IMG/VR virus record: IMGVR_UViG_3300049855_000239
Coordinates: 1-64,000 of that record
From: a virus
DNA length: 64,000 nucleotides
Strand: one strand, 5' to 3'
In this document: positions 14,353 through 21,060 of the stretch, piece after piece
Position numbering within the stretch: position 1 is the first letter of the stretch
How the letters are laid out: each line of letters begins with the position of its first letter
The notes under the pieces: generated by a model
Databases searched by the model: none
What the model saw: the letters and a program-made list of their open reading frames with translations, nothing else
Told to the model about the DNA's origin: nothing
Made by a program: the position numbers and the translations under genes

Positions 14353-14382
14353 CCACAGCTTTATAAGTACGTGCCGTTATAA
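14353..14382 (-). repeat. Right half of an attC-like site at the island's other junction
   Basis: CCACAGCTTTATAAGTACG, then TGCC, then the core GTTATAA (14376-14382), matches the right arm of the site at 15319-15449. The left arm and core are gone, replaced by the end of the island after the VRR-NUC gene. Confidence 0.7.
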
Positions 14383-14388
14383 GCCATT

Positions 14389-14760
14389 TTAAGAAGCAGA
14401 TTCATAATAAAGATTTTTACCTCCTAATTGATAGTAGCAATCAAGAAGGGATTTTTTGGCTTCTTCTTTTATCCATTCTGTCTTGTGACCTAGATATGCT
14501 ACATCAATATCTATCCATAATATTTCGGGTAGTTTAGCCCATATATTTTCATTATCTAATAACTCTTTTGCAAAACGTCCCATTCCATCCCAACTTTTAG
14601 TTTTTTCGTTGGTTTTTAATTCATCTGCACTTTTTATAGGTAATTCCAAATCCTCGCCTATATGGTTTGCTACTTTATAAATCTCAAACACTTCTTGATG
14701 TATTTGAATACAGTTTGACCTCATTGTGTCAAAATCAATTATTGGTTTTTTACTTTCCAT
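14389..14760 (-). CDS. Helical cassette protein, unknown function
   Basis: 123 aa, acidic and helical (IHQEVFEIYKVANHIGEDLEL; AKELLDNENIWAKLPEILWID). Sole gene of cassette 14376-14813 with complementary ends GTTATAAGCC / GGCTTATAAC. No family recognised. Confidence 0.65.
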   Translation of the reverse strand: MESKKPIIDFDTMRSNCIQIHQEVFEIYKVANHIGEDLELPIKSADELKTNEKTKSWDGMGRFAKELLDNENIWAKLPEILWIDIDVAYLGHKTEWIKEEAKKSLLDCYYQLGGKNLYYESAS

Positions 14761-14806
14761 GTTTTAATTAAATTAAATTGTTATAATTAGTGCAAATAAA
14801 AACGGC

Positions 14807-14936
14807 TTATAACGTTGTATTTTCGCACTTAATGGCATTCTGGTTTACATCACTTCACTTGCATTCATTCAGGCTACTACAGTGGATAAATTCGACTCTG
14901 TTCATCCATTAAATGCGTAAATAGTCTTCGTTAGGT
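14807..14936 (-). repeat. attC-like recombination site
   Basis: Left core TTATAAC (14807-14813), right core GTTAGGT (14930-14936). The arms GTATTTTCGCACTTAATGG and CCATTAAATGCGTAAATA pair. The loop has CAGTGGATAAATTCGACTC. Confidence 0.88.
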
Positions 14937-14942
14937 GAAAAA

Positions 14943-15320
14943 CTAAGAGTCAAGGCAAGTTCTAACCTTTGCTCTTAATTCAGCTCCTTTTGGGTCGTTT
15001 TCTAAATGTGAACTGACTTCTTCGAGTAAGTCAATCATTTCCTTTATCCATTTTGGATGTTCTAAAATTTCAGATTCTTTGTCTTGATAATTGTCTAATA
15101 AAATGCCCAAATTTAACGGAACTATAAAAGATCTGTCAGGTATTTTTTTAGCCACATCAGCAATTTCTTCATTTGCTCGTGTGGTATCATATCCATCATT
15201 TTCTTTTATAATTTCTTCAAGTGAGTTAAGATATTCTCTTACTTCGTTCAGTTCTTTTTCGGTGCATTTTGCGACCGTTAATTGTTTTACTACAGTTGGC
15301 ATAATCAAGAAGTTCTTCAC
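14943..15320 (-). CDS. Coiled-coil-like cassette protein
   Basis: 125 aa (119 if it starts at MPTVVKQLT, 15302). Highly helical: EKELNEVREYLNSLEEIIKE, later MIDLLEEVSSHLENDPKGAE. Sole gene of cassette 14930-15325; the start lies close to the core. Unknown function. Confidence 0.6.
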   Translation of the reverse strand: MKNFLIMPTVVKQLTVAKCTEKELNEVREYLNSLEEIIKENDGYDTTRANEEIADVAKKIPDRSFIVPLNLGILLDNYQDKESEILEHPKWIKEMIDLLEEVSSHLENDPKGAELRAKVRTCLDS

Positions 15321-15449
15321 CTAACACAGTACTTATAAAACTGTGGGTTTTTTGGGTTGTTGTTACATTTTTGCGCTCCACTCACTTTTTGGCGGTGGAT
15401 AGTGGCGTGGTCATTACTCCCACAGCTTTATAAGTACGTGCCGTTAGCG
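15319..15449 (-). repeat. attC-like recombination site
   Basis: Left core ACCTAAC (15319-15325, exact RYYYAAC), right core GTTAGCG (15443-15449). The arms GTACTTATAAAACTGTGGG and CCCACAGCTTTATAAGTAC are near perfect. The loop contains GGCGGTGGATAGTGGCGTGG, shared with the site at 10872. Confidence 0.9.
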
Positions 15450-15455
15450 GAAACC

Positions 15456-15719
15456 TTAAAACCTTCTAGGCATTTTAAGGTAATCGCAACAAAAGTTTGA
15501 TACAACTTCAAATGTTGATTGAAGTTTGCTTTTGCCAATTTCATTTGGTTTTTGAGCAACAACACCGCTTCCATCATCAAATTTGGTTATCATTATTCCT
15601 CCACATGTAATACTGAATTGATATTCCTCCCCTTTTTCTTTGTCAGTAGGGAGGTTTTCTATTTTTTCAATTACTGGCATCAGTAAATCCATACTTTCAT
15701 TAAAAGCAAGTTTGCCCAT
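15456..15719 (-). CDS. Small cassette protein of a common phage type
   Basis: 87 aa. LAFNESMDLLMPVIEKIENL, a Gly-rich strand pair (SITCGGIMITKFDDGSG) and a C-terminal helix give a layout seen in many small phage proteins of unknown role. Its 5' cassette end is not conserved; non-cassette sequence begins near 15730. Confidence 0.6.
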   Translation of the reverse strand: MGKLAFNESMDLLMPVIEKIENLPTDKEKGEEYQFSITCGGIMITKFDDGSGVVAQKPNEIGKSKLQSTFEVVSNFCCDYLKMPRRF

Positions 15720-15848
15720 GTGTCCATTTCTGGTTAACGCTTTGAATCAAATAGCAAGTGGCTTTTATTTATTCCCATCCTATTCAATCGGTTCATTTTA
15801 ATTGAGACTCCAATCTTTACATTGGCTCAAATAAAGGCTAAAAATGAC

Positions 15849-15889
15849 AAAAGCCTAGATCTCGGGGGGAGCAATCTAGGCTTTTATTT
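15849..15889. terminator. Strong hairpin terminator, probably bidirectional
   Basis: AAAAGCCTAGAT (15849-15860) and ATCTAGGCTTTT (15874-15885) form a perfect 12-bp stem with a G-rich 13-nt loop, followed by TTTA on plus and preceded by A-rich sequence. It lies in the 270-bp gene-free stretch before the 15993 gene and would insulate that gene from the array. Confidence 0.75.
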
Positions 15890-15992
15890 AAAAAACTGGC
15901 TTGGTATTCACTTCTGCCATTATCTTTAATTGTGCTAATTATTCCCCCGAACAATCACAGTGTAAAATTACAAATAATTTCTAAATTGCAAT

Positions 15993-16508
15993 ATGAACGC
16001 AAAAATAAATAAAATATTGGCCGAAGTTGGCAAGGTAGTGGTAATAGTAGCAGGCTTCTATTTATTATTATGTTTGTACGATTGCACCCGAACTAAACAA
16101 AAGCCTATCAAGGGTAAAGAAAAGGTAGTAAAGCAAACGCATACCCAAAAGGCCGATACGGTATTAGTTCATGATACATTACTGGTCTATTCAAAGCCTA
16201 AAACAATAATCAAGTGGAAATATAAACCTATCGAATTCGAGAGGTTTAACTATTGCGATTCGACTACTATTCAAACCGACACAATAACCAAGGAAGGCGT
16301 AAAAGTTGCGATACTAGACACTATTAGAAACAATTCAGTAGTAGGGAGGCAAACGCAAATTATTAGCGCAAATCAAATAATAACCAATACGTCAATAGAT
16401 TCAATTTTTACCGTTCGAGTTGACACGATTTATGTTAGGAAAAACAACGGGATGCTTTGTGCTACATGCTTTGGTGCTGGATTTGTTTTAGGTAGTTTTA
16501 CAAAATAA
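15993..16508 (+). CDS. Membrane-anchored protein in an insulated unit
   Basis: 171 aa. One N-terminal TM helix (about residues 12-28, VVVIVAGFYLLLCLYDC), a long strand-rich extracytoplasmic region and a hydrophobic Gly-rich C-terminus (ATCFGAGFVLGSFT). The topology recalls spanin-like or tape-anchoring proteins of Bacteroidota prophages, but no motif decides. It is plus strand inside a minus-strand array and lies between two strong terminators, like a phage moron. Confidence 0.65.
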   Translation: MNAKINKILAEVGKVVVIVAGFYLLLCLYDCTRTKQKPIKGKEKVVKQTHTQKADTVLVHDTLLVYSKPKTIIKWKYKPIEFERFNYCDSTTIQTDTITKEGVKVAILDTIRNNSVVGRQTQIISANQIITNTSIDSIFTVRVDTIYVRKNNGMLCATCFGAGFVLGSFTK

Positions 16509-16531
16509 CTCAATCATTGTCTATAACGAAT

Positions 16532-16574
16532 TTCACTCCGAAAATAGTAACTTTTCGGAGTGAAGATTTTTTAT
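16532..16574 (+). terminator. Rho-independent terminator
   Basis: TTCACTCCGAAAA (16532-16544) and TTTTCGGAGTGAA (16552-16564) form a perfect 13-bp stem with a 7-nt loop, followed by GATTTTTT. It ends the 15993-16508 unit. Confidence 0.9.
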
Positions 16575-16575
16575 A

Positions 16576-16673
16576 TTATTGTAATCCGTGTTTTTGCGCT
16601 TCGCATAATTGGCTATCGTTTCTAGTCCTAAATACTTTCCAAGTAGTTCAATTTCATGACACGGATGTTATAT
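16576..16673 (-). repeat. Degenerate attC-like site
   Basis: The arms ATCCGTGT (16584-16591) and ACACGGAT (16659-16666) are perfectly complementary, and GTTATAT (16667-16673) is in the right-core position. No good left core is visible, and the inner sequence does not follow the family loop. Confidence 0.45.
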
Positions 16674-16684
16674 GCTATAAAGCA

Positions 16685-17032
16685 TTACCACTTGTTATTT
16701 TTAATTAAATGTAGCAGGTATTCAAGCACTATATCTTGGACAATATTATCATATCGTTTTAGATATTTTCGTTTACTATTCAAATAAGATTTTACCTTAT
16801 TTTCTGCCCATTTTTCAGGATGAGAACTATAAAGAAGACTGTCAAAATCTAGCTTCAAAACTCTACAAATACCAAGCAATGTATATTCATCAGGTACACA
16901 TTCCCCTGATTCTATTTTAGAAATTGCTTGTTTTGTAACTTTTGCCATGCCACCAAGGCTTTCTTGTGTCATGTTTCTAGCCTTCCTAGCTTCTTTTATA
17001 ATGGTTGTTATTTCAACTTTTTCAGGAAACAT
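16685..17032 (-). CDS. XRE-family helix-turn-helix regulator
   Basis: 115 aa. Residues 8-63 are a full HTH_3 domain: IIKEARKARNMTQESLGGMA, then VTKQAISKIESGECVPDEYTLLGICRVLKLDFDSLL. The C-terminal 45 residues are basic and helical, possibly for dimerisation. As the third gene from the 17.9-kb promoter it could control the array. Confidence 0.85.
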   Translation of the reverse strand: MFPEKVEITTIIKEARKARNMTQESLGGMAKVTKQAISKIESGECVPDEYTLLGICRVLKLDFDSLLYSSHPEKWAENKVKSYLNSKRKYLKRYDNIVQDIVLEYLLHLIKNNKW

Positions 17033-17060
17033 AGTAAATAGGATTAAAATAAAACTTTGC

Positions 17061-17190
17061 CACTAACATGATATTTAGTCATTTAAGGTCATTCTGGTGT
17101 CGGTTCTGTACTCGCATTCGGTTAGTTTTCTACGGTGGATAAATTCGGCTCTGTCACTCCCTTAAAAGCCAAAATACATGTTCGTTATAC
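17061..17190 (-). repeat. attC-like recombination site
   Basis: Left core CACTAAC (17061-17067), right core GTTATAC (17184-17190). Arms and loop are closely related to the site at 7813-7943 (both contain ATGATATTTAGTCATTTAAG and GTCGGTTCTGTACTCGCATT or near forms), although the two lie 9 kb apart. Confidence 0.85.
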
Positions 17191-17196
17191 GATATT

Positions 17197-17517
17197 TTAA
17201 CAGTAGAACGGCAAGCAGTACCAAACATCTTTTACTTTGGTATATATTTCACCTTCAAATGAATCGCCCTCTAGTCCAATGCTTCTTTGGTCAATATAAA
17301 CATCCTTGAATATCCCAAAGCCATTGTTTTGTTTATCTCCTTTTGGATTGTCAACTATTGTTATCTTTTCTGATATTTCGCAGCAGTCAGTTAAGCGATC
17401 AAAGTCTTTTTTAGCTTTTTCACCAAATGATTTTATTATATCATCATTGTGCTTTGCTACCTCTGCATTGTATTCGCTTAGTTCTTTATACATTAAATCT
17501 TCTTCTTCCTTAGTCAT
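17197..17517 (-). CDS. Array protein, unknown function
   Basis: 106 aa. A charged helical N-terminal half (EEEDLMYKELSEYNAEVAKH) and a strand-rich C-terminal half (GIFKDVYIDQRSIGLEGDSF, ending WYCLPFYC). Cassette ends are not complementary here, so the cassette has been remodelled. Confidence 0.6.
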   Translation of the reverse strand: MTKEEEDLMYKELSEYNAEVAKHNDDIIKSFGEKAKKDFDRLTDCCEISEKITIVDNPKGDKQNNGFGIFKDVYIDQRSIGLEGDSFEGEIYTKVKDVWYCLPFYC

Positions 17518-17530
17518 TTTTGGTATTATC

Positions 17531-17761
17531 CTAACAACGTAGTATGGTATCTTTTCCGATACCTAAATGATTGGGTTTTATGCTGTGAATTTCATTGAGT
17601 TCAGATTGATGTTTTTCATCTCCCATACTCGGATCAATTTCATGCTTAAAAACTAAATTCAAATGACTCTTAATTACTTGCGTTTGTTCTTTATTTATTG
17701 TTTCAGCATTACTTACTTCAAAAAACCCTTGTAGCCAAAAGGCAAAATCTCTACTTGTCAT
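17531..17761 (-). CDS. First array gene after the promoter region
   Basis: 76 aa. It starts MTSRDFAFWLQGFFEVSNAE, and VIKSHLNLVFKHEIDP follows. I recall 'DFAYWLQGFFEI' as the opening of a common small phage protein of unknown function. The last ~15 codons may be read from a decayed site (TCCTAAC near 17529, hairpin GGTATCttttccGATACC). Confidence 0.65.
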   Translation of the reverse strand: MTSRDFAFWLQGFFEVSNAETINKEQTQVIKSHLNLVFKHEIDPSMGDEKHQSELNEIHSIKPNHLGIGKDTILRC

Positions 17762-17794
17762 ATAAATGATTGTTTAAATTGTTTTATTCTTCTT

Positions 17795-17854
17795 TTAACC
17801 AAACTTGCACGTCCCTTTTGGTTTTATCAGTTCCTGTACTGCGGTGTTTTCCAT
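17795..17854 (-). CDS. Possible short leader peptide of the array transcript
   Basis: A 19-codon frame (MENTAVQELIKPKGTCKFG) between the divergent promoter and the first array gene. It is too short to judge by composition. If translated it would be the first product of the leftward transcript. The gap 17762-17889 holds nothing else recognisable. Confidence 0.25.
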   Translation of the reverse strand: MENTAVQELIKPKGTCKFG

Positions 17855-17889
17855 TGTTTTAAAGTTTATTGGTTCAAACGAACCGCCAA

Positions 17890-17986
17890 TAGTGGAACAA
17901 ATGTAAGCACTAAAAAGATAAATAAAAAATCAAAATAATATTTTTTTTAGATTATTTAAATGCTACATTTGCACTGTATTTAAAGA
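17890..17986. repeat. 97-bp inverted repeat, copy 2: divergent early promoter region
   Basis: Perfect reverse complement of 12372-12468. The plus-strand -7 box TACATTTG (17964-17971) is 24 nt before the first replication-module gene; the minus-strand -7 box TACATTTG (17898-17905) faces the array. T-runs lie at the -33 distance on both strands. This is the likely founding copy because it sits between the two large divergent units. Confidence 0.85.
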
Positions 17987-17994
17987 CAATAAAG

Positions 17995-18162
17995 ATGGCA
18001 AAGACAGTACATATAAGCGAAGAGACGCATTCAAAGATAGAAGACTTAAAAGAAATGTTTAAGAAAGAGATGTTGTTACCTGTTAGTATTAACCAAAAGG
18101 AGGCGGTTGAGATAGCAATAGATGAGGCTTATAAGCGTAGAACTAAAACAGTAAAAAAATGA
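17995..18162 (+). CDS. Small ribbon-helix-helix-like protein
   Basis: 55 aa. KTVHISEETHSKIEDLKEMF has a beta-strand plus helix opening like RHH regulators, followed by INQKEAVEIAIDEAYKRR. It is the first gene of the rightward operon, a common place for an autoregulator. Function inferred. Confidence 0.55.
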   Translation: MAKTVHISEETHSKIEDLKEMFKKEMLLPVSINQKEAVEIAIDEAYKRRTKTVKK

Positions 18163-18245
18163 CAACTGTAAAAAAAATAGGGTGGGAGTTAGACCTAGAC
18201 GAGGACGATGATCAAGAATATGAAACTATTCAAATACTAGTATGA
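18159..18245 (+). CDS. Tiny acidic protein
   Basis: 28 aa (MTTVKKIGWELDLDEDDDQE and seven more). It overlaps the gene before and the gene after by ATGA-type junctions, which is the main reason to accept it. Unknown role. Confidence 0.45.
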   Translation: MTTVKKIGWELDLDEDDDQEYETIQILV

Positions 18246-18451
18246 AAACCAAGGAGGAAATAATTAAAAAGTACTTTAAAGACGATCTTTCGGTAATGGA
18301 TGATAACGGGGAATTGACTCTTTTCGGGGAGGTTATCGCATCGGCAATGGAGGAATATAAAGAAGGTTTAAACGAAACGTTAAACGCTTCTAATCATTCA
18401 CATTTGATTATTGATTTTGAAAAAGGAGAAAATAATTTAAACAACAAGTAA
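18242..18451 (+). CDS. Small acidic protein upstream of SSB
   Basis: 69 aa, starting MKTKEEIIKKYFKDDLSVMD, with GEVIASAMEEYKEG; helical. Resembles short conserved proteins next to phage SSB genes; no function assigned. Two bases separate it from the SSB gene. Confidence 0.6.
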   Translation: MKTKEEIIKKYFKDDLSVMDDNGELTLFGEVIASAMEEYKEGLNETLNASNHSHLIIDFEKGENNLNNK

Positions 18452-18453
18452 AA

Positions 18454-18873
18454 ATGGGATCAGTTTGTAAGGTTATTTTATTGGGTAGGGTCGGGAAGGA
18501 TCCTGAATTAAAACAAGTAAAAGATTCTTATGTTTGTAATTTTTCAATGGCAACAACTGAAAGTTATAAAGATAAATCAGGTAACAGAGTAGATCAAACA
18601 GAATGGCATAATATCCAGTTTTGGGGCGAACAAAGTAAAATAATTGAAAAGTTCGTAAAAAAGGGACATGAGTTATATGTTGAAGGAACTATCAAAACCG
18701 AAACATGGGAAGATAACGGAGTTAAAAAATATGCCGTTAAAATTAAAGGAACTTCTTTTGTTTTAATGAATAACAAAAAAGAAGGTGAAACACATGTACA
18801 AGGCGAATCTAGCCAACGTAGTGAAACGACTATTCAATCACAAGATACAGACGGAGATAATTTACCATTTTAA
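18454..18873 (+). CDS. ssb: Single-stranded DNA-binding protein
   Basis: 139 aa, typical SSB length. The OB fold opens VCKVILLGRVGKDPELKQV and continues NFSMATTES, then TEWHNIQFWGEQ and GHELYVEGTIKTETWEDNGV. The C-terminus is acidic and ends DGDNLPF, the classic tail that recruits replication partners. It coats ssDNA during phage replication and recombination. Confidence 0.95.
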   Translation: MGSVCKVILLGRVGKDPELKQVKDSYVCNFSMATTESYKDKSGNRVDQTEWHNIQFWGEQSKIIEKFVKKGHELYVEGTIKTETWEDNGVKKYAVKIKGTSFVLMNNKKEGETHVQGESSQRSETTIQSQDTDGDNLPF

Positions 18874-18892
18874 TACCTAAAGAAGACTAAAT

Positions 18893-19936
18893 ATGGGAAT
18901 TTTAGATATAAAACCAGTAGTAAGAGGAGAAAGTAAAGTTTTATTAGCTTTTTCGGGACCAAGTGGAACAGGAAAAACACTATCGGCTTTGTATGTAGCT
19001 CGTGGGATGGTTTCTAAGCCATCGGAAATAGGTTTTTTAGATACCGAAAATGGTCGTGGTTCATTCTATTCAGATAAACTAGATGGACAGTTTATGTACG
19101 CAAATTTGAATCCACCTTTTTCGCCTGATAGATATGGGAAGGCTATTAAGGAATTTCAAGATGCTGGCGTAAAAGTTCTTGTAATTGATTCAATATCTCA
19201 CGAGTGGGAAGGGATTGGAGGTTGTGAAGAAATAGCTAACAGTTTAAAGCCAGATGGAACAGAGCGCAAGGTAGCGGATTGGAAGCGCTCCAAAAATGAA
19301 CATAGGACAAAGTTTATGAATGCTTTAATGTATACAGAAATGCATATTATATGCTGTGTTCGTGCTAGAGAAAAGACTGATTTTAAAGAACCTACAAAGC
19401 CAGTTAGTTTAGGTATTCAGCCAGTTTGTGAGAAAAACTTTTTATTTGAAATGATGGCTTCTGTTATGTTTTCAAATGAAGGTAAGAATCAGAAATGGAT
19501 AAAAGTACCTGACTATCTTAAAGAAGCTTTTGGAAATGGGAATGATTATTTAGGCCAAAATACAGGTAAAAAAATAATGCAATGGGTTAGGCTTGGAGAA
19601 AAAGAAGACCCAATTATAACAAAAGCCAGAGGGGAAATAATACTTGTATGTGAGAATGGGTTAGTTGCATTGCAAGAAGCTTGGAAAAAACTTTCACCTC
19701 TTGCAAAAGGTGCTTTAAATCCTGAATATAAAGTTCATGCGGCATCGGCAATTGCGTTTGATAAAGAAAGAGAACGCTTGCATGATAGTATAGATAAAGT
19801 TGACAAAGAAGCTGAACGTATTTATTTAATGCTTTCTGATTGTAAAACGCTTATTGAAGTTGAGGAATTGCAAAATCAGGTCATTGGACACGAAGAACTT
19901 TTTGTTAATCGTAAAGCAGAATTTAAAAATGCGTAG
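18893..19936 (+). CDS. Phage RecA-like ATPase (Sak4/AAA_24 type)
   Basis: 347 aa. Walker A GPSGTGKT at residues 22-29, Walker B VKVLVIDSISHEW at about 94-106, and a long C-terminal helical region. The order SSB, ATPase, PD-(D/E)XK nuclease is a standard phage recombination set, in which this protein would promote annealing or strand exchange with SSB. Its stop overlaps the nuclease start. Confidence 0.8.
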   Translation: MGILDIKPVVRGESKVLLAFSGPSGTGKTLSALYVARGMVSKPSEIGFLDTENGRGSFYSDKLDGQFMYANLNPPFSPDRYGKAIKEFQDAGVKVLVIDSISHEWEGIGGCEEIANSLKPDGTERKVADWKRSKNEHRTKFMNALMYTEMHIICCVRAREKTDFKEPTKPVSLGIQPVCEKNFLFEMMASVMFSNEGKNQKWIKVPDYLKEAFGNGNDYLGQNTGKKIMQWVRLGEKEDPIITKARGEIILVCENGLVALQEAWKKLSPLAKGALNPEYKVHAASAIAFDKERERLHDSIDKVDKEAERIYLMLSDCKTLIEVEELQNQVIGHEELFVNRKAEFKNA

Positions 19937-20909
19937 CCTACCTACAACCTTCGAACCCGATACAGTACTGTTTCGTTGTTCCTCACTCGGTTATCTAATG
20001 ACAGATAGCCGAGAAAAAACAAACATTGAAAAGTATAACGATGCTATTGAATCTGTTTCAAAAAAGCAAGAACAATACGCCAACGCCAAAAACAAGGAAA
20101 CTAAAACGGCTATTAAACTAGCCGAAGATATTAAAAAACTTCAATTCCAAATAGTAGAACTTGAAAAAGTAAAGCACGAAGAAACATTAAGCGAAACGGC
20201 AAAAACACATTGTATTGATGTGTTTGTCTCGCAAAAGTATAACCGTTTTACAGAACTAAGCGCAAAGCAATGTAACAAAGGAAACGATGTGGAAGATGAC
20301 TCAATTACCACAATCAGCCGAATAACAAAAAAGCTTTGGATTAAAAACACTAAAGAGGTAAAGAACGAATGGATAAGAGGAACGTGCGACATCCACAACG
20401 GAACATGCTTAATTTTAGAAGATGGTATAAACTGGAAAATACAAGCAACAGAAGTAAGGGATGCTAAAAGTAGTTGGGATGCTTACTCTTTTTTTCGGGC
20501 AAAACACAAAGACTTAAAAAAACAATACTATTGGCAAGTATTGGGCTACATGTGGCTTACAGGAGCAAGAAAAGGCAGTGTAGATTATTGCCTCAATAAC
20601 ACGCCATATCATATTGTTGAACGTGAATTAAAGTATGAATCGTACAATCATTTCGAAGGGAATACTCCAGCATGGATTGAACTCCAAATTATTGCAAACC
20701 ATGTTTATGATATTCAAACATTCAATGAGTATATCCAAAATAGGGGTTGTTATGCTACTGACGAAAACGCCTTGGCTGTTAAGGCTGGATTTGTACCAAT
20801 CCCTTTAGAAGAACGTCATTTCAATTTCGAGTTTGAATACAATGAAGATGACATCGATCTGGTGAAAAACAAAATATCACTAGCTAGGCAATACATTTCC
20901 ACATTATAA
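19929..20909 (+). CDS. PD-(D/E)XK nuclease (YqaJ/Cas4-like recombination exonuclease)
   Basis: 326 aa from MRSLPTTFEPDTVLFRCSSL (19929); the longer frame from 19854 lies inside the ATPase gene. RCSSLGYLMTD is the N-terminal Arg/Ser motif, TCDIHNG gives the metal-binding Asp, TEVRDAKSSWDAYSFF has E-x-K, and KQYYWQVLGYMWLTG is the QxxxY-type motif of exonucleases. Pairs with SSB and the ATPase. Confidence 0.8.
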   Translation: MRSLPTTFEPDTVLFRCSSLGYLMTDSREKTNIEKYNDAIESVSKKQEQYANAKNKETKTAIKLAEDIKKLQFQIVELEKVKHEETLSETAKTHCIDVFVSQKYNRFTELSAKQCNKGNDVEDDSITTISRITKKLWIKNTKEVKNEWIRGTCDIHNGTCLILEDGINWKIQATEVRDAKSSWDAYSFFRAKHKDLKKQYYWQVLGYMWLTGARKGSVDYCLNNTPYHIVERELKYESYNHFEGNTPAWIELQIIANHVYDIQTFNEYIQNRGCYATDENALAVKAGFVPIPLEERHFNFEFEYNEDDIDLVKNKISLARQYISTL

Positions 20910-20972
20910 AGATCAATTGGAAACAAAAGAAAAAAGATATTCAGAGCTTTTAAACCTTAAAAACTTACTCTC

Positions 20973-21059
20973 ATGTACTACACCAAAATAGAAACAGTCG
21001 CTATATTCTTTTGTTTAGGAATAGCTGGAATAGTAGAATCAATTTTAAACAACTTGTAA
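20973..21059 (+). CDS. Tiny single-TM protein
   Basis: 28 aa, MYYTKIETVAIFFCLGIAGI, one hydrophobic helix. It ends one base before the next start. Supported only by spacing and hydrophobic pattern. Confidence 0.4.
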   Translation: MYYTKIETVAIFFCLGIAGIVESILNNL

Positions 21060-21060
21060 A

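Noticed and set aside
2644-17190. The palindromic spacers as simple transcription terminators or REP-type repeats
   Set aside because: They lack T-tracts, are about 130 bp with conserved cores and loops, and their core flanks match across genes rather than within the spacer.
2391-17761. CRISPR array
   Set aside because: Repeats are long, variable palindromes and the segments between them are genes of unequal length, not short spacers.
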